A stretch of 64,000 bases of DNA from Acidipila sp. EB88 (GCF_003858395.1 NZ_QWEV01000005.1:1984001-2048000); one strand, 5' to 3'; numbered from the stretch's first letter, positions 8,140-17,283 are shown. The notes: generated from the sequence alone by a model not told the origin. Numbers and translations: made by a program.

Positions 8140-8997
8140 ATGCCGCCATTTCGTTCTTCCGGAATGCTTGCCTTTCCCGAATTTCGCGGGTTCACGCGGA
8201 CACTGGTCATCTGGAATGTCGGCATCTACTTCGGCCTGCTCCTGCTGCAACTAGCCGCTCCCGCCGTGGCGCAGCATGTGGTGCTGCTGTTTTCGCTCAC
8301 CCCGGTGCTGGTCACCCACGGCTACCTCTGGCAGCTCGTCAGCTACTGCTTCCTGCATGCGGGCCTGCTGGGCACCGCGCTGGAGCTGCTTTCGCTCTGG
8401 TTCCTGGGGGCGTTTCTCGAGGCCAACCATGGCAGCCGCTGGGTCGGCGAGCTGTTCTTCGCCTCTGTGCTGGGTGCGGCAATCGCCACGGTCGCCCTGG
8501 CCTATGCCACGGCAGACAGCGGCGGTCTTAATGTGGGCGCGCTCACCGGCGCATTCGGCGGCATCTTTGGCCTGCTGATAGCTTTTGGCGTGCTGTACGG
8601 GGAGATGCAGTTCACACTGTTTCCTCTCCCCGTTGCCATGAAGGCCAAGTACCTTGTGGCCGTGTACATCCTTTTTGCGCTGGCGCAGCTGTTTGGCCAG
8701 AACCGGGTGTATGCGCTGGGCCAGCTTGGCGGTGCACTGGCGGGCTACCTCTACATCAAGGCGGCTCCCCGCCGCGGCTTTACGGCTGCCACGTCGCAGC
8801 GCTACTTCAACCTCCGCAACGACTATTACCGCTGGAAGCGCCGCAACGCCGCCAAAAAGTTCGAGGTCTACATGCGCAAGCAGAATCGCGATGTTCACTT
8901 TGACAGTGACGGGCGCTATGTCGACCCGGACACTGAGGGGCGACCGGGCGGCAACCGGGCCAGGCGCGATCCTAAGGATCGTTCCTGGATGAATTAA
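8140..8997 (+). CDS. Rhomboid-fold membrane protein lacking catalytic residues
   Basis: A 285-residue polytopic membrane protein with the rhomboid pattern: a GYLWQLVSYCFLHAG entry segment, several hydrophobic helices and a glycine-rich helix before the C-terminal QLGGALAGYLYI. The active protease needs Ser in a GxSG motif and a His in the last core helix. Here the motif reads GAFGG (Ser replaced by Phe, near residue 138) and the His position reads Gln in GQLGG. The His/Asn pair of the second helix is also absent (HAGLLGTALE). It is therefore best read as a pseudoprotease of the iRhom/derlin kind. A basic and acidic cytoplasmic tail of about 75 residues follows. The ATG at 8164 is an alternative start. 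Confidence 0.8.
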   Translation: MPPFRSSGMLAFPEFRGFTRTLVIWNVGIYFGLLLLQLAAPAVAQHVVLLFSLTPVLVTHGYLWQLVSYCFLHAGLLGTALELLSLWFLGAFLEANHGSRWVGELFFASVLGAAIATVALAYATADSGGLNVGALTGAFGGIFGLLIAFGVLYGEMQFTLFPLPVAMKAKYLVAVYILFALAQLFGQNRVYALGQLGGALAGYLYIKAAPRRGFTAATSQRYFNLRNDYYRWKRRNAAKKFEVYMRKQNRDVHFDSDGRYVDPDTEGRPGGNRARRDPKDRSWMN

Positions 8998-9172
8998 GAC
9001 GGAGTAGTGGCGAACCAGCAGTACGCTGCCTCCTCCACCCTGTAAAGAGGCTCCTGCGGGAGCAGTTCGCGCATAAGAACGCCGCACACCCGGGAGCGCA
9101 GACACGCTGCGCACGGTATTCTGGAACGGACGCTGCCGCCCACGGTGGGCGCCCGTTCTTCAGGAGACGACG

Positions 9173-9847
9173 TTGACGTTCCGGAACCCTTTTTTGCGCG
9201 CGGCCACGCTGGCCGCATGCGCTTTCTTCAGTGCCACGCACTGCTGCTCTCTGCTCCATGCGCAGGTCACCGCCACGGCGCCTGCCGTGGTTGGCACCAC
9301 CGAGGATGAACGCTTTGACATCCTTGGCGGCGCTGCCTACTCGCACTTCAACCCCGGTTATGCCCACCAGGTACGCGCCGTTAACCTGCTCGGCTGGCAG
9401 GGTTCGGCCACCGGCTGGATCTCCAAGTCCATCGGCATCGAGGCCACGGCACGCGGACTGTACGGCACCTACGAGATCCCGGCGAACAGCTTCAACGTGC
9501 CCGCAGTGAACTCCTCGATGTCCGAGCACCTGTTCCTGTTCGGGCCGTCGGCACGCTTGTACGAGTCGCCCAAGGCTGCGGCCGGCATGCACCTGCTGGT
9601 CGGCGGCGCCTACGGCGCCTTCGATCAGGGTTTTCATGGAACAGGCGTGCAGCCCTTCCAGGTGGGCGTGTACAACAACCAGCTTGCCTTTGCATACGCG
9701 GTGGGCGGCTGGGCTGACTACAAGGTGCGTCCCCGCTTCGCGGTACGCTTCACCGCCGACTACCAGCCGACACACTACGCCAGCCTGAACCAGAACGAGT
9801 TCTTCGGCGCGGTCGGCATCGTCTACAAGATCGGCCGCCGCAAGTAA
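9173..9847 (+). CDS. Outer-membrane beta-barrel protein, TTG start
   Basis: A 224-residue secreted protein: signal peptide about residues 1-31 (ending LLHAQ), then alternating aromatic/glycine strands typical of a small OmpA/porin-like beta barrel (GGAAYSHFNPGY, GWISKSIGIEATARG, FLFGPSARLYES, FFGAVGIVYKIGRRK). Start is a TTG at 9173 with GGAG eight bases upstream; no ATG gives a signal peptide. Structural or adhesive role unknown. It precedes the DUF1697 gene by about 20 bases. Confidence 0.75.
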   Translation: MTFRNPFLRAATLAACAFFSATHCCSLLHAQVTATAPAVVGTTEDERFDILGGAAYSHFNPGYAHQVRAVNLLGWQGSATGWISKSIGIEATARGLYGTYEIPANSFNVPAVNSSMSEHLFLFGPSARLYESPKAAAGMHLLVGGAYGAFDQGFHGTGVQPFQVGVYNNQLAFAYAVGGWADYKVRPRFAVRFTADYQPTHYASLNQNEFFGAVGIVYKIGRRK

Positions 9848-9867
9848 GGCACACCGGGGGAGTGAGC

Positions 9868-10452
9868 ATGCGCGAGCCATCCTCCCCCGTTTCGCTCCCC
9901 GACTCTTCTTCCCGGACCATGTCGCTGCGGGCCGTGATCCTGCTGCGAGGCATCAACGTCGGTGGCCGGCACCCTGTGCCGATGGCCGCGTTGCGCCGGC
10001 TTGCCGAGGAACAGGGCTGCCACGATGTGGTGAGCTACATCCAGAGCGGCAACCTCGTCGTCACAGTTTCGGCAGCGTTCTCCTCGTCCATGCTGGCGGC
10101 AGCTATCGAGCGGCTGTTCGGCTTTGCCGTGCCCATCACCATGCGAACCCTGCCTGAGATCACCACGCTGGTCGAGACCAATCCGTTCGTGCCGGCAGGC
10201 CGAGCGCTTGAAACGCTTCACTGCGTGTTCCTACGCGACCCGCTTGCCTCGGCGCAGCGCGAGAAGCTCAACGCGCTCTGCGTGGGTGGTGAAGCGATTG
10301 CAGCTTCTGCGCGGGAACTCCTGCTGTACCTGCCGAACGGCGCCGGCCGGTCAAAGCTGGCAACGGCGTGCACGGCTGGAAGCATGCCTGGTTCCCCGAC
10401 AATTCGGAACTGGAAAACGGTGCTGGCGCTCGCGGCGATGCTGCGGCAGTAG
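9868..10452 (+). CDS. DUF1697 family protein
   Basis: About 194 residues with the family hallmark LLRGINVGGRHPVPM followed by YIQSGNLVV, which form the ferredoxin-like N-terminal fold of DUF1697. The biochemical role of this family is not known. The ATG at 9868 follows GGGGGAG closely; an ATG at 9919 (MSLRAVILLRG) would match the usual length of the family better and is equally possible. Probably co-transcribed with the barrel gene upstream. Confidence 0.8.
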   Translation: MREPSSPVSLPDSSSRTMSLRAVILLRGINVGGRHPVPMAALRRLAEEQGCHDVVSYIQSGNLVVTVSAAFSSSMLAAAIERLFGFAVPITMRTLPEITTLVETNPFVPAGRALETLHCVFLRDPLASAQREKLNALCVGGEAIAASARELLLYLPNGAGRSKLATACTAGSMPGSPTIRNWKTVLALAAMLRQ

Positions 10453-10460
10453 CCAGAACG

Positions 10461-10505
10461 CGGAAGGCGTGAGCAGCGCGGAATCCACTCCGCCCACGCC
10501 CTCCG
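10461..10505. terminator. Bidirectional hairpin between DUF1697 gene and aspS
   Basis: An imperfect stem pairs CGGAAGGCGTG with CACGCCCTCCG, with an inner GCGGA/TCCGC stem. It lies exactly between the two convergent stop codons. Confidence 0.45.
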
Positions 10506-10506
10506 C

Positions 10507-12444
10507 TTAGCCCTTCAGAACCGTGCGGATATGCAGATCGCGCAGCTGGTTCGGGGCCACCGGCGTCGGTGCATCTACCATCAGGTCGATGGCCTTGGCC
10601 GTCTTGGGGAAAGCAATCACCTCGCGCAGGCTTCCGGCCCCAGCGAGGATCATCACGATCCGGTCGAGACCCAATGCAATGCCTCCATGCGGTGGGGTGC
10701 CATACTCCAGGGCTTCCAGAAAGAAGCCGAACCGCTCCTTCGCCTCTTCCGCGCTCATGCCCAACGCTTCGAAGATCTTGGCTTGTACATCCTGCCGATG
10801 AATACGGATGGAACCCGAACCAAGCTCGAGCCCGTTCATGGCGAGGTCGTAATACTGCGCCCGCACCGACGCGGGGTCACTCGTGAGCCGGTCCATATCC
10901 GCCTCGTGCGGCGAGGTAAACGGATGATGCGAAGGCAGCCAGCGGCCAGTCTCCGCGTCCTGCTCGAACATGGGGAAGTCCGTCACCCAGATTGGCTGGA
11001 AAGCCGTGCCGCTCGCAAGGTGGGTGGCCGAAGTGCCCCCGTCCAGCGTCTGCGTCATGCCTGCGGCCGCAGCGGCCACAACGCGGTCGGTCTCGGCAAA
11101 CGCACCGTGCCGGTCCGCGTACTTGCGCGCCAGCTCCACACGGAACGCGCCCGCCGCCGAATACACCTGTATCTCCCGCTCCGACAGCCTGCCTTCGGAT
11201 TTCGTTTCCGAACCCTCCGCCGGCTTCGTAGCGTCGCCCGCCACGATCACCACCAGGTCCTGGGCCTCGCCGCCGACCAGCGCACGCACCTGCGCCGCAG
11301 CCTCAGGGAAGCCTTTTTCCAGGCGCTTCAGATCGTCGATGTACTTCACGGCGCCCTTGCGCCCATCGAACAGCGGCTTATTCTCGTCGCGATCCTTGCG
11401 CGAAAGCTCGCCCACGTTGGGGATGCGCAACGCGATCACCGGCAGGTCTGCCGTAATGGCGAGCGTGCCCAGCTGCTCAGCTGTGAATGCTTCCTTCACA
11501 TCGGTGAGGCCGGGCAGCCGCAGGTCCGGCTTGTCGATGCCGAACCGCCGCATCGACTCGTCGTACGTAATCTGCGGAAACGGTGTCGGCAGCTCGATGC
11601 CGACCGCGCGAAACGCCGCCGAGAGGAACCCCTCGACCACGCGGAAGATCGTCTCCTGCTGCGGGTAAGCCATCTCCAGATCGATCTGCGTAAACTCCGG
11701 CTGGCGGTCCGCGCGGAGGTCTTCATCGCGGAAGCAGCGTGCGATCTGGAAGTAGCGATCGAAGCCCGAGATCATCAGGATCTGCTTGAACAACTGCGGC
11801 GACTGCGGCAGCGCGTAGAACTCGCCCGCGTGTACGCGGCTTGGCACCAGGTAATCGCGCGCGCCCTCGGGTGTCGACCGCGTCATGAACGGTGTCTCGA
11901 CCTCGAGAAAACCCTGCGCGGCGAGGTTCTCGCGTACCGCGAGCGCAACCTTGTGACGCACCAGGAAGTTGCGTTGCATCTCTGCGCGGCGCAGGTCAAT
12001 GTAGCGGTACTTGAGCCGAACTTCCTCGTTCGCGATCGCGTCTTCCGCCGGCGAGAACGGTGCGAGCTTCGCATCGTTCAGCACCAGCAGTTCGCGCGCA
12101 ACGATCTCGATCTCGCCCGTCGCCATGTTGGGATTGGTGCTGCCCACGCCACGCAGGCGCACCGTGCCGCGCACCGCGACCACGTACTCAGGTCGTACAT
12201 GCTCGGCCTTGGCGTGGCCTTCGGGGCACAGGTCCTTGTCGAGCACGATCTGTGTAATGCCGTATCGGTCGCGCAGGTCCAGAAAGATCAGGTTGCCATG
12301 GTCGCGCCGGCGATTCACCCAGCCCAGCAGGGTGACTTCCTGGCCAGCGTCAGCAGCGCGCAAAGCGCCACTGGTGTGCGTACGTTCCAGCGTTCCTAAG
12401 TGGTCAAGCAATGCGTTTCTTCCCTCGTCCTGCAGCCTAAACAA
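10507..12444 (-). CDS. aspS: Aspartyl-tRNA synthetase, bacterial type
   Basis: A 645-residue class II synthetase. N-terminal OB anticodon domain (GWVNRRRDHGNLIFLDLRD), catalytic domain with motif 2 FRDEDLRADRQPEFTQ, the bacterial GAD insertion (about residues 310-450), and motif 3 GIALGLDRIVM near the end, then FPKTAKAIDLM. The residue after RRRD is His; in Pseudomonas that His is associated with a non-discriminating enzyme that also charges tRNA-Asn, so with GatCAB this could supply Asn-tRNA (inference). It lies 73 bases after hisS in the same direction, the common hisS-aspS pair. Confidence 0.97.
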   Translation of the reverse strand: MFRLQDEGRNALLDHLGTLERTHTSGALRAADAGQEVTLLGWVNRRRDHGNLIFLDLRDRYGITQIVLDKDLCPEGHAKAEHVRPEYVVAVRGTVRLRGVGSTNPNMATGEIEIVARELLVLNDAKLAPFSPAEDAIANEEVRLKYRYIDLRRAEMQRNFLVRHKVALAVRENLAAQGFLEVETPFMTRSTPEGARDYLVPSRVHAGEFYALPQSPQLFKQILMISGFDRYFQIARCFRDEDLRADRQPEFTQIDLEMAYPQQETIFRVVEGFLSAAFRAVGIELPTPFPQITYDESMRRFGIDKPDLRLPGLTDVKEAFTAEQLGTLAITADLPVIALRIPNVGELSRKDRDENKPLFDGRKGAVKYIDDLKRLEKGFPEAAAQVRALVGGEAQDLVVIVAGDATKPAEGSETKSEGRLSEREIQVYSAAGAFRVELARKYADRHGAFAETDRVVAAAAAGMTQTLDGGTSATHLASGTAFQPIWVTDFPMFEQDAETGRWLPSHHPFTSPHEADMDRLTSDPASVRAQYYDLAMNGLELGSGSIRIHRQDVQAKIFEALGMSAEEAKERFGFFLEALEYGTPPHGGIALGLDRIVMILAGAGSLREVIAFPKTAKAIDLMVDAPTPVAPNQLRDLHIRTVLKG

Positions 12445-12517
12445 ATCTTCTTCCGATCAACTCCCGGCAGCCTTTCAGCGGTCGTGGGGAGCCAGCTCGC
12501 ACCTGGATCGCCCACGC

Positions 12518-13825
12518 TTACCGCGCGGTCGCCAGCAACTCCACCTGCGTCATCTTGCGCTGCTCGCCGCTCGCGAAATCCTTCACCGTCAGCACACCGC
12601 TCGCGACTTCGTCCTCACCCAGCAGCACGATCTTCCGCGCAAGCTTATCCGCAACCTCGAACGACTTCTTTACCCGGAACGTGCCGTCGCCGACCTCGAC
12701 CCGCATTCCCTGCGCGCGCAGCTCCTGCGCGAGCTTCAACGCGGCAGGGTTTTGCGCGTCGCCCACCGGCGCAATGAAGACATCGGCCTTGCTGCCCACT
12801 GCGCTGCCGGCAGCCTGCGACTGCAGGGTCAACACCAGACGGTCCGCGCCGATGGCAAACCCGATGCCCGGCGCTCGCGGCCCACCCAGCATCTCGGACA
12901 AGCCGTCATACCGCCCGCCGCCCAGCAACGCGTTCTGCGTGCCGAGCCCGGCGTCATGCGTAAACTCAAACGTCGTGCGCGTGTAGTAATCGAGCCCGCG
13001 TACCAGCCTCGGGTTCACCGTGTACGCCATACCACACGCGTCGAGCGCTGCACGCACGGCAGTGAAGTGCGCCGTGGAGGCGTCATCGAGATAGTCCGCG
13101 ATTTTGGGCAGCGCGTCGATCTTGGGCTGGTCTTCCGGCACCTTGCAGTCCAGCACGCGCAGGGGATTGGTGTCGGCGCGGCGCTGGCAGTCCTCGCACA
13201 TCGTCGGCGCAATCTCTCGCAGGGCTTCGCGCAGCGCAGCCACGTAACGCGGCCGGTCCGCGGCCGAGCCGACAGAGTTGATCGCGAGCCGCCAGCCCGG
13301 GGCCACGGCGTTCGCCGGTGGCAGCCCTAGTTCCAGCAGGAACGCAGCCAGCATCTCCAGCACTTCCGCATCGCGCAAGGGGCTTTCCGAGCCGGCAGTT
13401 GCCGGGCCGATCACCTCCGCGCCGATCTGGAAGAACTGCCGGTAGCGGCCCTTCTGCGGGCGCTCGCGTCGAAACTGCGGGCCGATGTAGAACAGCTTCT
13501 GCAGCAGGCCGGTCTCGCCCAGCTTGTGCTCGATGTAGGCGCGCACCACGCCGGCGGTGTTCTCGGGCCGCAGCGTCAGCGACTGCGCCTTCTCGCTCGC
13601 GGCGCGGGCGCGATCCTCCCACGTGTACATCTCTTTCGAGACCACGTCGGTTTCCTCGCCGATGCCGCGCGCGAACAGGGTCGTATCTTCAAAGATGGGA
13701 GTGCGGATCTCGCCAAAGTTGTAGCGCGCAAAAATGCGCCGCGCGGTGGATTCCACGTGGTTCCAGAGTTCGGTTTCGGGGGGCAGCAGATCGCGTGTGC
13801 CCCGTACTGCTTTCAAAGTGCTCAT
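12518..13825 (-). CDS. hisS: Histidyl-tRNA synthetase
   Basis: A 435-residue class II synthetase. Visible: N-terminal VRGTRDLLPPE, motif 2 (IGPQFRRERPQKGRYRQF), the histidine-binding LDYYTRTTFEF and GGGRYDGL, motif 3 GIGFAIGADRL, and the C-terminal anticodon-binding domain. A CEDCQRRAD insertion near residue 205 is common in bacterial HisRS. First gene of the hisS-aspS unit. The ATG at 13825 lies 15 bases after a TGCTAAACT extended -10, giving a leader of only about eight bases. Confidence 0.97.
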   Translation of the reverse strand: MSTLKAVRGTRDLLPPETELWNHVESTARRIFARYNFGEIRTPIFEDTTLFARGIGEETDVVSKEMYTWEDRARAASEKAQSLTLRPENTAGVVRAYIEHKLGETGLLQKLFYIGPQFRRERPQKGRYRQFFQIGAEVIGPATAGSESPLRDAEVLEMLAAFLLELGLPPANAVAPGWRLAINSVGSAADRPRYVAALREALREIAPTMCEDCQRRADTNPLRVLDCKVPEDQPKIDALPKIADYLDDASTAHFTAVRAALDACGMAYTVNPRLVRGLDYYTRTTFEFTHDAGLGTQNALLGGGRYDGLSEMLGGPRAPGIGFAIGADRLVLTLQSQAAGSAVGSKADVFIAPVGDAQNPAALKLAQELRAQGMRVEVGDGTFRVKKSFEVADKLARKIVLLGEDEVASGVLTVKDFASGEQRKMTQVELLATAR

Positions 13826-13840
13826 GAGGGTGTAACCGCC

Positions 13841-13849
13841 AGTTTAGCA
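13841..13849 (-). promoter_or_regulatory. Extended -10 promoter of hisS-aspS
   Basis: TGC-TAAACT on the minus strand, 15 bases before the hisS ATG. The same nine bases precede the response regulator gene at 19625. Confidence 0.45.
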
Positions 13850-13937
13850 GCCGTCAAAAAAGCGCTTCGCCCTGCCGGCAACCTCGACCGCATGCGCGCC
13901 ATCTGGAAAGGCAGTGCGCACGGAGGCGCCGACAGTT

Positions 13938-14159
13938 ATGCAAGGTCGCAAGAGCGTCATCCTCGCGCTGGTACTCACTTCGTTCCTGGGTCCATTTGGC
14001 ATGCTGTACAGCACGATCATCGGCGCAGTGGTGATGGGCGTCCTCTACATCACGCTCGGCATCCTCACTGCCGGGATCGCACTATTTGTGCTCCACCCCA
14101 TGTGCATCATCTGGGGCTGCTGGTCAGCGCACCAGGAGAACCTCAGGGCCGGCGTCTAG
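13938..14159 (+). CDS. Small two-helix membrane protein
   Basis: A 73-residue protein with two hydrophobic helices: VILALVLTSFLGPFGMLYSTI and a second from about residue 28 to 60. The FLGPFGMLY motif recurs in small uncharacterised membrane proteins of many bacteria. The ATG at 13938 is favoured by a GGAGG 11 bases upstream; a GTG at 13914 is less likely. It stands alone between hisS (divergent) and the carbonic anhydrase gene (convergent). Function unknown. Confidence 0.6.
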   Translation: MQGRKSVILALVLTSFLGPFGMLYSTIIGAVVMGVLYITLGILTAGIALFVLHPMCIIWGCWSAHQENLRAGV

Positions 14160-14205
14160 TCCCGGGGCTGCGCCCCTGCCGCAGCGGTGTCAACGCCCGA
14201 GCTAC

Positions 14206-14715
14206 TTACCCGCGCTTGTACTGCGCTGAGTAGTCCAGGTAGTTCCCGGCGTACATCGCGATCAGCGCCTCATCCTCGGCGGTGGTGGCGCGGCGCACCT
14301 TTCCTGGAATACCAACCACCAACGACCGCGCAGGGATCACCGTGCCTTCCGGCACAACCGCTCCCGCGGCGATGATCGATCCTTCTCCGATGCGCGCATT
14401 GTTCAGCACGATCGCGCCAATCCCGATCAGGCAGTGATCCTCCACCACGCATCCGTGCACGGTGGCATTGTGGCCGATCGAGACTCCTTCGCCCACGTGC
14501 ACCGGGTACAGGTGCCGCATGCCGTGCAGCACCGCGCAGTCCTGCACGTTGGAGCGCGCCCCGATCCGGATCGAATGCACGTCGCCACGCACCACGGCGT
14601 TCATCCAGATACTCGCCTGCTCGCCCAGCACCACGTCGCCCACCACCTGCGCGGAAGGATCAATGTAACAACTCTCCGGAATGGTCGGCGTGCAGCCGTT
14701 GTAGGAGCGGATCAT
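14206..14715 (-). CDS. Gamma-class carbonic anhydrase-like hexapeptide protein
   Basis: A 169-residue left-handed beta-helix protein with repeating hexapeptides (VVGDVVLGEQASIWMNAVVRGD... IGARSNVQD). The three zinc ligands of gamma carbonic anhydrases are in place: His in AVLHGM and two in IGHNATVHGC. The family trimerises and binds zinc or iron between subunits; many members have weak or no CO2 hydration, so activity is likely but unproven. The ATG at 14715 is preceded by GAGG; three codons of an upstream GTG frame are excluded. Confidence 0.9.
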   Translation of the reverse strand: MIRSYNGCTPTIPESCYIDPSAQVVGDVVLGEQASIWMNAVVRGDVHSIRIGARSNVQDCAVLHGMRHLYPVHVGEGVSIGHNATVHGCVVEDHCLIGIGAIVLNNARIGEGSIIAAGAVVPEGTVIPARSLVVGIPGKVRRATTAEDEALIAMYAGNYLDYSAQYKRG

Positions 14716-14760
14716 TGCGAGCACCTCAGCACAGCACCAGTATGCAGCAAGGTGTTTCGG

Positions 14761-15099
14761 TTATTTCCCTGGAGCAGCGCCGGCCTTCATTGCAGGCACA
14801 TCCACGCCATCATCCACGTTAACGTCCTGCAGCATGCACAGGCCTGGCTCACCCTGGTAGAGAAACCCAAGCACCACATCCTTGCCATCTACAAGTTCTG
14901 CCTGGATGATCTCGACCGGCGCACCAACCGGGGGGAAGCCCTCGCGGGGATCGCTCAAAGCCATACGCGCGATCAGCGGCAGCGCATGCGCAAAGCTGTA
15001 CGGCTCGCTGCGCTGCTCCGGCACGAAGAAGATCACCGTCTGCGCCTCGGCTTCCTGCTCTGTCGCAACCCTGCCGTTCAGCGTCTGGTACTCGGGCAT
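14761..15099 (-). CDS. Conserved-looking hypothetical protein
   Basis: A 112-residue soluble protein without signal peptide or transmembrane segment; I recognise no family. It has a compact mixed alpha/beta composition with an acidic C-terminal part. The start at 15099 (MPEYQTLNG) follows GGAG at about eight bases; the frame stays open to 15135. It follows the four-helix-bundle gene and precedes the carbonic anhydrase gene in the same direction, possibly one unit. Confidence 0.55.
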   Translation of the reverse strand: MPEYQTLNGRVATEQEAEAQTVIFFVPEQRSEPYSFAHALPLIARMALSDPREGFPPVGAPVEIIQAELVDGKDVVLGFLYQGEPGLCMLQDVNVDDGVDVPAMKAGAAPGK

Positions 15100-15185
15100 G
15101 TGCAGCACTCCTTCACTCCTGAAGCTTGAGCCCAAATGGCGAGAGCGCGCCGAAGCGCGCTCATCATTCCATCGTTGTGGCGCCG

Positions 15186-15629
15186 TTAGACCTTGCTGGC
15201 GTTGCGGAAATCGCGAACCAGATCGTGCGAGCGCTGCACATGCTCTGACTGCTGCGCAATCAGCGCACGCACCGTGTCCGAGATCGCCACATCAGCCAGT
15301 GCATCCTGGTACGCCTTCTTGGCCGCATCCTCGCCCTGCTCCGCGGTCTCAAGCAGCGCATGATCGTCGCCGCCCAGCTTCGCCTTCAGGTCTCCCCAGG
15401 CGCGGTGCAGCGCCCCGGCTGCCGTACCCGTCTCGTGGATCTCGGCATCCGAAACGCGGTTCACGTGACGCTCCAGATCCAGCGCGTAAGCCCCACGCAC
15501 ACGCGACTCCTCGAGAAAAAAGGACCTGTGTTCCGGGTGCTTCAGGTGCTCGCCGATGTCCGCAAAGCCCTTTTCCCCGTCCCGCAACACCGCAATAAGA
15601 TTCCTGATTACCTTGTCGTCGTTTGCCAT
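15186..15629 (-). CDS. PA2169/DUF2383-family four-helix-bundle protein
   Basis: A 147-residue, almost all-helical protein. The start MANDDKVIRNLIAVLRDGEKGF and the later RGAYALDLERHVN and GDDHALLETAEQGEDAAKKAYQDAL are typical of the ferritin-like DUF2383 (PA2169) family, with Glu and His residues at spacings seen in ferritin-like bundles. Role in the family is unclear; stress-linked expression is often reported. The start at 15629 is chosen by match to the family N-terminus; the GAGGTG upstream is 11 bases away. Confidence 0.75.
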   Translation of the reverse strand: MANDDKVIRNLIAVLRDGEKGFADIGEHLKHPEHRSFFLEESRVRGAYALDLERHVNRVSDAEIHETGTAAGALHRAWGDLKAKLGGDDHALLETAEQGEDAAKKAYQDALADVAISDTVRALIAQQSEHVQRSHDLVRDFRNASKV

Positions 15630-15743
15630 GCCAGTCAAACACCTCATCAACACAGATGCCAGCCTGCCGGCAGGCGTTGCGCCTGCGTGCTCCCCGGTCT
15701 GGTCGCACCTACGCACCGAGCCACACCTGTCGCCATGAACAGC

Positions 15744-15774
15744 AAAGGCGCGCCCCTCGCGGGAACGCGCCTTT
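15744..15774 (-). terminator. Terminator after rplT
   Basis: Stem AAAGGCGCG/CGCGCCTTT with a 13-base loop, about 20 bases beyond the rplT stop on the minus strand. Confidence 0.6.
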
Positions 15775-15793
15775 TGGGTCGAACAGCGTGGAG

Positions 15794-16165
15794 CTAGGCT
15801 GCGGTCTTGGTGCCGAGAGCTGCCTTCGCCTGCACAACCAGCGCGGCAAAGCCCTGCTCATCCCGCACTGCCATGTCCGCCAGGATCTTGCGATCCAGGT
15901 CGATTGCCGCCAGCTTCAGGCCGTGGATCAACTGCGAATACGAGATGCCGTTGATCTTGGCCGCGGCATTGATGCGCACGATCCAGAGCGAACGGTATTG
16001 CCGCTTCTTCTGCTTGCGGCCGCTGTAGGCAAACTTCAGGCCGCGCTCGACGGCTTCCTGGGCTGCCTGGTACAGCTTTGACTTTGTGAGGAAATAACCA
16101 CTCGCGCGCTTGAGAATCTTTTTGCGGCGGTCGTTGCGTTTTGTTCCACGTTTTACGCGTGGCAT
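15794..16165 (-). CDS. rplT: 50S ribosomal protein L20
   Basis: A 123-residue L20 with the basic N-terminal extension ([19 protein letters not shown]) and the globular C-terminal part ([20 protein letters not shown]). L20 binds 23S rRNA early in large-subunit assembly and in other bacteria represses its own operon through the mRNA. It closes the infC-rpmI-rplT cluster. The 162 bases between rpmI and rplT hold no gene and no hairpin I could be sure of. Confidence 0.97.
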   Translation of the reverse strand: MPRVKRGTKRNDRRKKILKRASGYFLTKSKLYQAAQEAVERGLKFAYSGRKQKKRQYRSLWIVRINAAAKINGISYSQLIHGLKLAAIDLDRKILADMAVRDEQGFAALVVQAKAALGTKTAA

Positions 16166-16327
16166 ACTGTGCTCCTTTTGTAAGGCGTCTTGGTGTTCGC
16201 GGCTGGAGGCAGGTTTTGCCTCTTCACACGCTGCTTCCTGTGTGTCTCTCGCGCTCTCTCAAAAGGAGAACGCGGGGTCGGCGCATACGCGGCGCCTCCC
16301 TCACTTGCCCGCTAGGGGCAGGTGGAC

Positions 16328-16525
16328 TCAGGCGTAGGGGATCATCCGGGAGACCTTGGCGTGATCGGCATCCGAAACCAGCGTGCTGTGTGCCAGCTTG
16401 CGCTTGGTCTTGGTCGCCTTGGACGTCAGGATGTGGCGCATCTTGGCCTGGCCGCGCTTGATCTTGCCGGTGCCAGTCTTCGAGAAGCGCTTCGCGGCGC
16501 CCTTGTGGGTCTTCAGTTTTGGCAT
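16328..16525 (-). CDS. rpmI: 50S ribosomal protein L35
   Basis: A 65-residue basic protein, [21 protein letters not shown] with [13 protein letters not shown], a clear L35. It lies between the receiver-like gene and rplT in the conserved infC-rpmI-rplT order. Confidence 0.96.
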   Translation of the reverse strand: MPKLKTHKGAAKRFSKTGTGKIKRGQAKMRHILTSKATKTKRKLAHSTLVSDADHAKVSRMIPYA

Positions 16526-16668
16526 GGGTATCCTGCTTGGAATCGTGCTGGGTGCAACATCAGCCAGTATACACAGCGATTGGGCGATCCCGAAGCGATC
16601 ACCCGTACGAGGAGCCGGCGAGCGGCACCTGCGCAGGCCACCTTTCCCGCTCGTACTGATCTTCCCCG

Positions 16669-17025
16669 CTAGTTCTTGATGGAAAGGTGCAGTCCCTTGC
16701 TCAACACATCGAGCAGCGCAGCGGGCTCGTGACTGGGAATCACAAAGGTTGCCCCCGGATAGTGAGCGTTCAGCATGGGACTCGCCACGATGATCGGCAT
16801 CTCGGGATGCGTGCGACGGATCTCCGCAATCATCTCTTCACACTTGGCCAGCTGAGCATGCACCAGCACCGCATCGACCTTGGGGAAGCGGTGCAGGAGG
16901 TCCAGGCCTTCCTTGCTGTTGTAGGCGGTCAGGACATTGTGCCTCGCCGTCTCCACCACCAGTTTGCGCGCGGACAATCCTTCGGGCTGTTCTGTTTCAA
17001 TCATCAACATCACAATCGACCGCAA
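16669..17025 (-). CDS. Degenerate response-regulator receiver-like protein
   Basis: A 118-residue protein whose pattern resembles a CheY-like receiver: a first beta strand, then [18 protein letters not shown], a strand [10 protein letters not shown] where the phosphorylated Asp would be, then [11 protein letters not shown]. The phospho-acceptor position holds His rather than Asp and the N-terminal acidic pair is missing, so phosphotransfer is unlikely. It may be a pseudo-receiver protein-interaction module. It is inserted between infC and rpmI, genes normally adjacent. The exact start is unsure (MRSIVMLMI offers several Met). Confidence 0.5.
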   Translation of the reverse strand: MRSIVMLMIETEQPEGLSARKLVVETARHNVLTAYNSKEGLDLLHRFPKVDAVLVHAQLAKCEEMIAEIRRTHPEMPIIVASPMLNAHYPGATFVIPSHEPAALLDVLSKGLHLSIKN

Positions 17026-17283
17026 GGTGAGTCCTCCAGCGCATACAGCAGGCGCTCAGTCTAACGCAGTTCGCCCCCGGAATTGCACAGAACAAGGGCC
17101 GCGGCAGCACAAAGCGAGCTTTGCGCATGATAGCCACTTGAACGCTCTGTCTTGAGGCTTTGTTCCTGAAGTGCGGTTTAAGCGCGAGCCATGCAGGCTG
17201 CAGGCGCACGCAGCACAGCTTGCAGTGCAGCGTGGCTCGCTGGCTTGGCTGCACCGCGCGGCTGCAAACCGGGTCCGAAGACC

